Of a DNA stretch of 32,769 nucleotides, positions 1-5,483 are shown piece after piece. Source of the DNA: Bacteroidota bacterium (GTDB taxonomy: Bacteria; Bacteroidota; Bacteroidia; Chitinophagales; Saprospiraceae); NCBI GenBank assembly GCA_963169455.1, contig CAUJDW010000121.1, forward strand, positions 1 through 32,769, given 5' to 3'. The notes below the pieces were generated by a model, which searched no databases, had not been told where the DNA came from, and saw only the letters and a list, made by a program, of their open reading frames with translations. Made by a program: the position numbers and the translations under genes. The first letter of the stretch is position 1; the number at the start of each line of letters is the position of its first letter.

Positions 1-2
1 TG

Positions 3-563
3 AACGCAACCCCATTTGCCACCCGCGTCGAGGAAGGCACCAACTCGTACTTGCATTCTGCCATCGACGCTCGCATCGGCGCGCTCAAAGGCCCAGCCCT
101 CGGCGGCTCCGCTGTCGCATCGAATGCTCAGATCAAAGAGATCGGTAACGTCGAGAACGTCAAGCCCTGGGTGGACAAGGCGTTCGCTGAAAGGCGGCTG
201 ATCCCCGGATTCGGGCACCGTGTCTACAAGACCGGCGATGCCCGGACCCCGCACCTCCGCAACATGTGCCGCACGCTCGCCGCGCGGTCAGCAGATGCAA
301 GCTGGGTCGAGATCGCCCTGGCCACCGAGGACTACGTGCGCTCGATGAAGCGGCTCGTCGCCAACGTGGATCTGTACGCAGCCGCCGCGCTCTACTATCT
401 TGACTTCCCGCTTCACCTCTTCACGAACTTCGTTGCCTCGGCCCGGATCGTCGGGTGGTCCGCAAACGCGATGGAGCAGTTCGAGAAGAACCGGATCATT
501 CGCCCGCGCCTGCGCTACATCGGGCCGCGCGAGCAGAAGTTCGTGCCGTTGGAGCAGCGGTAA
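3..563 (+). CDS. Citrate synthase, C-terminal fragment (5' end outside window)
   Basis: The frame is open at the left edge and ends with TAA at 561-563, giving about 186 residues of the C-terminal half of a citrate or methylcitrate synthase (acetyl- or propionyl-CoA plus oxaloacetate condensation). Visible family motifs are the helix IGALKGP (here followed by ALGGSA rather than the usual LHGGAN), the substrate-binding GFGHRVYKTGDAR segment with its conserved His, and the C-terminal NVDLYAAA / RIVGWSANAMEQ / NRIIRPRLRYIGP blocks that carry the catalytic Asp region and the CoA-binding Arg. An internal TTG at 51 is not the real start. Codon choice is strongly GC-ending, unlike the genes after position 1059, and a C/G homopolymer lies 10 bases after the stop. 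I infer the fragment comes from another organism through a chimeric join. The family assignment is firm; the citrate versus methylcitrate choice is not. Confidence 0.9.
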   Translation, partial: NATPFATRVEEGTNSYLHSAIDARIGALKGPALGGSAVASNAQIKEIGNVENVKPWVDKAFAERRLIPGFGHRVYKTGDARTPHLRNMCRTLAARSADASWVEIALATEDYVRSMKRLVANVDLYAAAALYYLDFPLHLFTNFVASARIVGWSANAMEQFEKNRIIRPRLRYIGPREQKFVPLEQR

Positions 564-572
564 TGAGAAGCG

Positions 573-614
573 CCCCCCCCCCCCCCCCCCCCCCCCCCCC
601 GGGGGGGGGGGGGG
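573..614. repeat. C28-G14 homopolymer junction, probable assembly or library chimera
   Basis: Twenty-eight consecutive C are followed without any spacer by fourteen G. Runs of this length are very rare in bacterial chromosomes, and a C-run meeting a G-run is self-complementary, which is typical of tailing, polymerase or assembly artefacts. Sequence style changes across it, from GC-rich citrate synthase to Bacteroidota-type genes. I treat it as a join between unrelated molecules. Confidence 0.85.
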
Positions 615-1058
615 CAGGACAAGGTGGATGCTTCTGAAAGCGCCCCCCGGACGAGCGAAAAAATCCAGAGATAGGGCTCGTTTTTCACCATATATGACCG
701 AATCTTTTGCCATGAATTTCCACATCCCGTACCGCTAACTTTCTAGTTGGCGATAAGCGCGTGATGTAATGAACTTATGCCAGTACAGTCTTTTCTCCGG
801 AATGCCGGCCTCTACGGACACCGGCAGCGTGAACGAACTGTCCAGCCGCTTGTCCTGCATGCTGCTTTGCGGCATCGAATACCAGCTGGCGGCTCCCGCT
901 TAGTAGTTTCGGCGAAAGGTGGGGGCTGCCTTATTTCTTCCCGCGCCGCGTTTTGGATAAAATTACACCTCAAAAGCGCCTGATTTCCCCGATTTTTGAT
1001 ACTTTAACCTTGGCGTTTTCCAGCCACAAGTACTTGCATTATTTCAATCGTTCTTCCC
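615..1058. other. Intergenic stretch, no convincing gene
   Basis: This 444-base stretch has no open frame with recognisable protein features. A 44-codon frame from ATG 769 to TAG 903 is possible but has no clear ribosome binding site and matches nothing I know. A degenerate -7-like TAACCTTG lies at 1005-1012, 46 bases before the next gene. It may contain the promoter of the TIR-STAND gene; I see no terminator or repeat. Confidence 0.4.
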
Positions 1059-3875
1059 ATGCCCAAGGAACCCTCTATTTTCATCAATTACCGCCGTAAG
1101 CTATCCGACAGTAGCGCCAACTTACTGTATTTGATGCTAGAACAGCGCTTTCCCGGCGAAGTTTTTATGGACCTGGACCTCAAAGGTGGAGATATTTGGG
1201 ATCCTGAGATAGAACGAAAGCTGAGAGCAGCCAAGGTTGCCATTGCCTTGATGCCGCCAGATTGGCTGTATTATCCGACCTCACAGACAAAAGTATCGAG
1301 CCTGGAAGACGTTCAAGAATTCTGCAAGCTGCACAAAGAAGGCAAGTGCCATGTGCGCAGAGAATTGGAAATTGCCCTGGAGGCAGGCCTCACAATCATA
1401 CCTGTCCTGCTCGATGGTGCGGAACAACCACCCAAAGACTGGCTTCCAGGTTCACTGCAAAGCATCTTTGACACCTTTAATTGCACTAAGCTGCATTTTG
1501 CCAAGCCTCAGCGGGAGGCGTTCCGGGAATTCTTTAATACGGTGGCTGAAAAAGCCAAGCTTCGCCTTGAACAGGCATCCTCGGATAATGGCTTGTTTTA
1601 CATTCCTGTGAATCAGGCTTTCCCCCTTCCTGAAGATTATCCTTTCCCCGACAAGCCCTCTCCCTTTATTGGCCTCAAACCTTTCACCCGCGAAGACGCC
1701 CGCCTGTTCTTCGGCCGCAGCCGGGAGATCTATGAACTTTGCTATAAGGTCATCCATCAGAATGCCCCCCGGCTGCTGTTGCTCGACGGCTATTCCGGCA
1801 CGGGGAAGTCCTCCCTGCTGCAGGCGGGCATTATCCCGCGTATCGAGGCGCAGGGCTGGGCGGTGGCCTATGGCCGGCGGGAACAGGATAAAACCGAAGG
1901 GCTCAGCGGGGTGCTGAAATTGCTGGAAACGGAACTGGATGGAAAAACGGAAGAACACCGCCTGCTCATCCTCGACCAGGTGGAGGAAGCCATTACCAGC
2001 CCGATTGATATCAGGCCACAGGAGCTCCAGGAACTGGCGGAAAACCTGGCTGTGGCCATTCAGTCCCACCCCCAGTGGAAGTTCATCCTGAGCTTTCGCA
2101 GCGAGTACACCACGCGGATCACCAAAGCTTTGGAGGAAGTGGGCCTGGGCAATGATAGCAAATACACGCTCTACCCACTGGAGCGGGACGGCATCGCGGA
2201 GGCGGTGCAGAGCGTAGGCGCCCCGGAATTGCGTTCAAAGGACTACCCACTTTTCTTCATTCCCGAAAGCCTGCCCCTTACTATCACTGAGCGCCTGTTG
2301 GGCAGCCGGGCGGGCTATCACATTGCCCCCCTGATACAGGTGAATATGGAACTGCTCTGGGAAAAGTGCCGGCAGGAGAATGGCAATGTGCTCATCACCC
2401 AACAGGCGATCCGCGATTTTATCGACAGCCACGACGCGCTGTTGGCCCACTACCTGGGCAAAATCCGGGAAAACATTACCGAGGGTTACGCAGATGACCT
2501 GGCTATCCTGGAAATACTGGCTTTTTATACGGAGGAGAAACCCGCTGCCGCTACCCGCCTGGAAACCGAGTTTAAGGCGCATGAAAAGTTTGGCAAGGAC
2601 ACTCGGGCCCAAACCCTGCGCAACGAGCTGGAGCGCCACTACCTTTTGGCTACCCTGGGTGACGATGGCAAACGCTCCGCCCGCCTGGCGCACGATGTGC
2701 TGGCAGAGGTAATCTACCGCCGGTATGCGGAGCTGAACACCCAGCGCCGCCAGGAATCCGAGAACCGGCAGTTTGAGCTGTTGCTGGAGCAGTTGAAAAA
2801 GCAGATATACCAGTTGGAGTACATGGAAGCCCGGAATACCCTCAAAGAACTGACGGGCATAGGCATCCGCCGCGACGAGCTGCGCGCCTACTTCTTCGAA
2901 CTGCTCTTTTTCTGGAATGAATGCGGCCGGCAGGAACCGGTGAAAGAAGTGCTGCAGTTCTGGATCGACAGCAGCCTGCTTTCTGAAGCGGCCCAGCAGC
3001 AGGCTGTAAAACTGCGGGGCACTCCGGAGCAACCCGCCATCCGCCAATGGCTGGAGCTGGTGGACGGCGGCCTGTACCAGGATATGGCCACCCGCTACCT
3101 GGCGCCTTTGAAAACCTGCATGGTGAAGGTGGAAGGCGGCCGCTTTGAGCGGAAAGGGTTCCCGGTGGAAGTTAGCAGCTTTTACCTGGCTGATGTGCCG
3201 GTGACTTTCTGGAAGTACGGGCTTTTTCTGTATGCTAATGGGGAGGAAAAGCAGGTTAAGGATGTAGCGCCCAGTTGGGGAGCTAATGGAGACCATCCTT
3301 TAGTGAATGTAAGTTGGTACGATGCCACTGAATATTGCAACTGGCTCAGTGAAGCAAATGGGCTATCGAAGGTTTATGCCATTGATAAAGACAAGAAGGA
3401 CCCCAACAACAAATATGATAACGATAGGCTCAAGTGGTTGGTGACAGAAGATCATACTGCCAACGGCTACCGCCTGCCCACGGAGGCGGAATGGGAGTAT
3501 GCTGCCCGTGGCAGAGGCCGGCGCCCGGGCGATCAGTTTGCCGGCAGCGATAAGCTGGATGAGGTGGGATGGTATAATGGGAATTCCGGCAGCCAGACTC
3601 ATCCGGTGGCAAAGAAAAAACCTAATGAGCTTGGTTTGTACGACATGAGCGGTAACGTACGGGAATGGTGCTGGGACTGGCACGATAGCGGATATTATGA
3701 GAAAAGCAAGAACAGCAAGGATCCCAAAGGCCCGGACAGCGGCGCCTACCGGGTTCTTCGTGGCGGTTCGTGGTACGTCGTACCCGCCGACGCCTGTTGT
3801 GCCAATCGCGACGGCAGCGGCCCGGGCTACCGGAACGACAGCAACGGTTTTCGTCTTGCCAGGGCGGGTCGTTAG
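1059..3875 (+). CDS. TIR - nSTAND1 NTPase - FGE-sulfatase fusion, likely conflict-system sensor/effector
   Basis: The protein has 938 residues. Residues 5-150 form a TIR-like domain: the FINYRRK start, the DLDLKGGDIW loop and CHVRRELEIAL, where Glu102 is the likely NADase glutamate. Residues 203-570 are a nSTAND1 P-loop module, with the family entry motif GLKPFTREDARLFFGR, Walker A GYSGTGKSS (244-252) and Walker B LLILDQVEEA (302-311). A helical, partly coiled-coil linker follows at about 570-680. Residues 685-936 are an FGE-sulfatase (C-type-lectin-fold) domain with NVSWYDATEYCNWL, YRLPTEAEWEYAARG, LYDMSGNVREW and RVLRGGSW. In the known family logic the STAND switch is triggered through the C-terminal sensor and releases the TIR effector, which degrades NAD. 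The gene stands alone, upstream of a recombinase remnant. The last 43 codons look hypervariable (separate entry). The domain calls are firm; a defence role is inference. Confidence 0.88.
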   Translation: MPKEPSIFINYRRKLSDSSANLLYLMLEQRFPGEVFMDLDLKGGDIWDPEIERKLRAAKVAIALMPPDWLYYPTSQTKVSSLEDVQEFCKLHKEGKCHVRRELEIALEAGLTIIPVLLDGAEQPPKDWLPGSLQSIFDTFNCTKLHFAKPQREAFREFFNTVAEKAKLRLEQASSDNGLFYIPVNQAFPLPEDYPFPDKPSPFIGLKPFTREDARLFFGRSREIYELCYKVIHQNAPRLLLLDGYSGTGKSSLLQAGIIPRIEAQGWAVAYGRREQDKTEGLSGVLKLLETELDGKTEEHRLLILDQVEEAITSPIDIRPQELQELAENLAVAIQSHPQWKFILSFRSEYTTRITKALEEVGLGNDSKYTLYPLERDGIAEAVQSVGAPELRSKDYPLFFIPESLPLTITERLLGSRAGYHIAPLIQVNMELLWEKCRQENGNVLITQQAIRDFIDSHDALLAHYLGKIRENITEGYADDLAILEILAFYTEEKPAAATRLETEFKAHEKFGKDTRAQTLRNELERHYLLATLGDDGKRSARLAHDVLAEVIYRRYAELNTQRRQESENRQFELLLEQLKKQIYQLEYMEARNTLKELTGIGIRRDELRAYFFELLFFWNECGRQEPVKEVLQFWIDSSLLSEAAQQQAVKLRGTPEQPAIRQWLELVDGGLYQDMATRYLAPLKTCMVKVEGGRFERKGFPVEVSSFYLADVPVTFWKYGLFLYANGEEKQVKDVAPSWGANGDHPLVNVSWYDATEYCNWLSEANGLSKVYAIDKDKKDPNNKYDNDRLKWLVTEDHTANGYRLPTEAEWEYAARGRGRRPGDQFAGSDKLDEVGWYNGNSGSQTHPVAKKKPNELGLYDMSGNVREWCWDWHDSGYYEKSKNSKDPKGPDSGAYRVLRGGSWYVVPADACCANRDGSGPGYRNDSNGFRLARAGR
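3747..3875 (+). other. Candidate DGR variable region at the end of the FGE-sulfatase domain
   Basis: After the conserved RVLRGGSW the usual Asn-rich tail of this fold is replaced by mixed residues. Twelve positions (906, 907, 908, 911, 913, 918, 919, 920, 923, 924, 927, 928) carry TAC, GTC, GTA, GAC, TGT, GAC, GGC, AGC, GGC, TAC, GAC and AGC. Eleven of the twelve can be reached from AAC or AAT by changing only adenines, while codons between them (GGT, TCG, TGG, CCG, CGG, TTT) match the family core. That is the adenine-specific mutagenesis pattern of diversity-generating retroelements. No template copy or reverse transcriptase was seen in this window, so the cassette would have to lie elsewhere or be lost. 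Confidence 0.6.
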
Positions 3876-3918
3876 TTTCTGGCCTTTTTACCTTTTTACA
3901 AAAGAATGTGCGCACGGC

Positions 3919-3955
3919 ATGCCTCGCTCTTCCTTGGGAAGAGCGAGGCATTTTT
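3919..3955 (+). terminator. Strong hairpin plus T-run after the TIR-STAND gene
   Basis: A perfect 15-bp stem (3919-3933 paired with 3937-3951) with a three-base loop is followed by five T. It begins 44 bases after the stop codon of the TIR-STAND gene and should work as an intrinsic terminator. A hairpin shortly after a variable region is also a known part of DGR target sites, so it could serve homing; only the terminator reading is well supported. Confidence 0.75.
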
Positions 3956-3969
3956 CTGTGGGCAGCGAA

Positions 3970-4030
3970 GCTTCCGGTTGCCCGGTCCGGAAGCGCGTGC
4001 GCAGCCGCGCCGGGCGGGGCAACCGGAAGC
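3970..4030. repeat. 14-bp inverted repeat, GC-rich stem-loop
   Basis: Arms at 3970-3983 and 4017-4030 are perfect reverse complements around CTTCCGGTTGCCC, separated by a very GC-rich 33-base centre. A GCATTTTTCCTGG follows at 4042, echoing the GCATTTTTCTGTG after the previous hairpin. It could be a second terminator or a mobile palindromic repeat. Confidence 0.6.
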
Positions 4031-4074
4031 GGAGCGGGGGAGCATTTTTCCTGGATCCGCTGGATGGGGTTTCC

Positions 4075-4186
4075 CCGCATATATAGGCAGGAATTATGCA
4101 TGCAGAGTCCATATATATGGCCACAAAAAAACCTTTGTAGGTAAAATGGGCAGCTATATATGCGGATCCTGTGTAGCTATATATGC
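4075..4186. repeat. Cluster of TATATATGC-type repeats
   Basis: AGCTATATATGC occurs twice as a direct repeat (4152-4163 and 4175-4186, 23 bases apart, about two helical turns). A CCGCATATATA copy in the opposite orientation is at 4074-4084 and a self-complementary CCATATATATGG at 4110-4121. The spacing is suggestive of protein binding sites. No gene lies in this stretch. Confidence 0.5.
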
Positions 4187-4247
4187 TTGGTGTGCATACT
4201 GCCTGCAAAACATGCCCCCTCACTCCAACCGATTCCTAAACCGCCTC

Positions 4248-4312
4248 CCTGCCTGCCCGCCTGGCCGACAAACAGTTTGACAGTAAGCTGGCCAGTCGGC
4301 CTGGCAGGCAGG
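4248..4312. repeat. Imperfect inverted repeat, CCTGCCTGCC / GGCAGGCAGG
   Basis: The left arm starting at 4248 and the right arm 4295-4312 share CCTGCCTGCC and GGCCGAC blocks in reverse complement, with a few extra bases in the left arm and a loop of roughly 25 bases. It looks like a dispersed palindromic repeat next to the recombinase remnant. Confidence 0.45.
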
Positions 4313-4329
4313 ATACCCTCATTCCGCGC

Positions 4330-4640
4330 CCTCTTCTTCTTATACCGCATCGTCATCGATATATCCGCATGGTTCGCCTGGTCCTGCACGCTCGAGGGGT
4401 CCACCCGGGGAAACCGCAAAATGTAAAATGCGTAATCTAAAATGTAAAAGTGTCCGGGAGGAGCTGCGCAGATCCCTTTCGTAGGCACCTCGATTTCCGG
4501 CTGGGCCATTGTCTTTACATTTTGCATTCAGTGTTTTATATTTTACATTAAAATCGGGCCTGGGTGATGCCGGTGTCTTTCCAGCTGTACCAGCTCAGGC
4601 CGGTGATGTCGCCCAACTCTTCCCATTTCTCCGGGCGCCG
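4330..4640 (-). pseudogene. Tyrosine recombinase (phage-type integrase) remnant, interrupted
   Basis: Two pieces of one C-terminal catalytic domain can be read on the minus strand in the right order. The first, from 4640 down to about 4550, encodes KWEELGDITGLSWYSWKDTG and resembles the box II segment around the conserved His/Lys of Bacteroidota integrases, where a Trp-Lys-Asp replaces the His. The second, from about 4416 down to 4330, encodes VDPSSVQDQANHADISMTM followed by RYKKK, which matches the QAGH...TxxY block with the nucleophilic Tyr. The two are split by an AT-ended insert at 4412-4553. An in-frame TAA precedes the first piece, so the N-terminal and Arg-I regions are missing and the gene is dead. 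It sits between the TIR-STAND gene and tRNA-Leu, as expected for a decayed integrative element. Confidence 0.7.
4412..4553. mobile_element. Small AT-ended insert (MITE-like) within the integrase remnant
   Basis: This insert of about 140 bases splits the integrase remnant. It begins CGCAAAATGTAAAATGC and ends with TTTACATTTTGCATT...TTTTACATT, so its ends are inverted versions of AAAATGTAAAA. The coding pieces on the two sides both read Arg-Phe at the junction, which hints at a short target duplication. It has no gene. A similar structure lies at 29098-29184. Confidence 0.5.
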
Positions 4641-4663
4641 TTAGGTAAAAACATTATTGTAAA

Positions 4664-4695
4664 ATTGTAAAATTGTAAACCAATGTTTATATTGG
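4664..4695 (+). promoter_or_regulatory. Promoter with overlapping operator-like palindrome for the RHH gene
   Basis: ATTG at 4664-4667 and TATATTGG at 4688-4695 are 20 bases apart and fit the Bacteroidota TTTG / TAnnTTTG pattern with one mismatch each. The palindrome CCAAT-N6-ATTGG (4680-4695) overlaps the -7 element, a good place for autorepression by the downstream ribbon-helix-helix protein. Three copies of TTGTAAAA precede it. Confidence 0.5.
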
Positions 4696-4711
4696 CAGAA
4701 AATTAAAGGAT

Positions 4712-4867
4712 ATGGCAAAGGGCAAGCATGCCGATTCCAAGACCGTAAAAGTTGATTCTGATTTGCACGCCGAGTTGAAGATTATAGCGGCGAAGGAAAA
4801 AAAGACCTTGGAGGTCGTTGTCGAAGAGACTTTGAAAAAAGGCCTGGAAAAAGAAAAAGGGGCCTAA
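4712..4867 (+). CDS. Ribbon-helix-helix antitoxin-like protein, orphan
   Basis: This 51-residue protein begins MAKGKHADSKTVKVDSDLHA, with a purine-rich AAAGGA just upstream of ATG 4712. Residues 11-48 fit a ribbon-helix-helix fold: strand TVKVDSDLHAELK, helix ELKIIAAKEKK and helix TLEVVVEETLKKGL. Such dimers bind operator palindromes and often act as antitoxins (CopG, ParD, VapB-like). No toxin gene follows; the next features are the tRNAs about 120 bases on. The protein could be a leftover antitoxin of the decayed element or a stand-alone regulator. The fold assignment is fairly secure from pattern alone; the partner is unknown. Confidence 0.7.
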   Translation: MAKGKHADSKTVKVDSDLHAELKIIAAKEKKTLEVVVEETLKKGLEKEKGA

Positions 4868-4986
4868 CCTTATCGATCAGTCCCCAATTTCTCACTGTTT
4901 TTCGCAAATGCGGCTCCAGATATGGCTCCAAAAATACTAATATTCATGCAACCATTTGATTTAAAGCGACTTACATTTGCGATTTG

Positions 4987-5072
4987 TACCCGGGACGGGA
5001 CTTGAACCCGTACGGGCATCACTGCCCACTGGATTTTAAGTCCAGCGCGTCTACCGATTCCGCCACCCGGGC
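4987..5072 (-). tRNA. tRNA-Leu (anticodon UAA)
   Basis: The minus strand reads a full cloverleaf of 86 bases: 7-bp acceptor stem GCCCGGG with CCCGGGU, D-loop, anticodon stem CUGGA/UCCAG with loop CUUAAAA (anticodon UAA), a long variable arm GUGGGCAGUGAUGCCCGU typical of leucine tRNA, and T-arm ACGGG-UUCAAGU-CCCGU. Discriminator A is followed by CA, so CCA is not encoded. Its 3' end faces the integrase remnant. Confidence 0.95.
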
Positions 5073-5158
5073 AACAACTATGAATCGCGCTGGCGTTCCA
5101 GCGCGCAGTACATTTCTTCAAATATACCAGGTTTTCCTGATATACCGGCCTGAAACAC

Positions 5159-5188
5159 AAAAAGCCTTCTGGTGACAGAAGGCTTTTT
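5159..5188 (-). terminator. Hairpin terminator between the two tRNA genes
   Basis: A12-bp A/T-flanked stem AAAAAGCCTTCT / AGAAGGCTTTTT with loop GGTGAC lies just beyond the 3' end of tRNA-Gly. It carries T-runs in both orientations, so it can end transcription from either side. Confidence 0.75.
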
Positions 5189-5200
5189 GTTCAGCACTTG

Positions 5201-5273
5201 AGCGGATGACGAGACTCGAACCCGCGACCTCAACCTTGGCAAGGTTGCGCTCTACCAACTGAGCTACATCCGC
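5201..5273 (-). tRNA. tRNA-Gly (anticodon GCC)
   Basis: The minus strand gives a 73-base cloverleaf: acceptor GCGGAUG / CAUCCGC with discriminator U, D-arm GCUCAGUUGGUAGAGC, anticodon arm CAACCUUGCCAAGGUUG (anticodon GCC) and T-arm GCGGG-UUCGAGU-CUCGU. CCA is not encoded. Confidence 0.96.
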
Positions 5274-5430
5274 ATTTTTGCAATGCCCTTCTTTCAAGAG
5301 CGATGCAAATATACTATCAGCAGTTAAAAAAATGCAAGCCTTTTTCGAAAAAAAATTGCCCGAAGGCAAATTGTGCCTGCAAACTTTTGATGAACAACGT
5401 TTTAGAAATGCAATGAGTTCCAGGAGAGGG

Positions 5431-5466
5431 GAGGAGCCGGGCATTTTCGAATATGCCCGGCTCCTC
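5431..5466 (-). terminator. 13-bp hairpin after the DUF4836-like gene
   Basis: Arms at 5431-5443 and 5454-5466 are perfect reverse complements (GAGGAGCCGGGCA) with a 10-base loop. It lies 18 bases past the stop of the minus-strand gene ending at 5484. There is no T-run downstream, so termination is likely rather than certain. Confidence 0.55.
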
Positions 5467-5483
5467 CTGTGTTTGCCCGCCTG

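Noticed and set aside
288-738. Open frames crossing the C28G14 run on both strands
   Set aside because: They exist only because homopolymers lack stops and encode Pro/Gly runs; no homology.
777-983. 68-codon frame after the homopolymer
   Set aside because: No ribosome binding site and low-complexity Arg/Gly composition with no family features.
2235-3296. 353-codon minus-strand frame inside the TIR-STAND gene
   Set aside because: Antisense shadow of a strongly supported domain protein.
4987-5072. Intact integrative element bounded by tRNA-Leu direct repeats
   Set aside because: I found no second copy of the tRNA 3' end on the left side, and the integrase is dead; only a remnant is supported.
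4870-5444. Minus-strand frames over the tRNA genes
   Set aside because: They run through the tRNA-Leu and tRNA-Gly cloverleaves and encode their sequence; not proteins.
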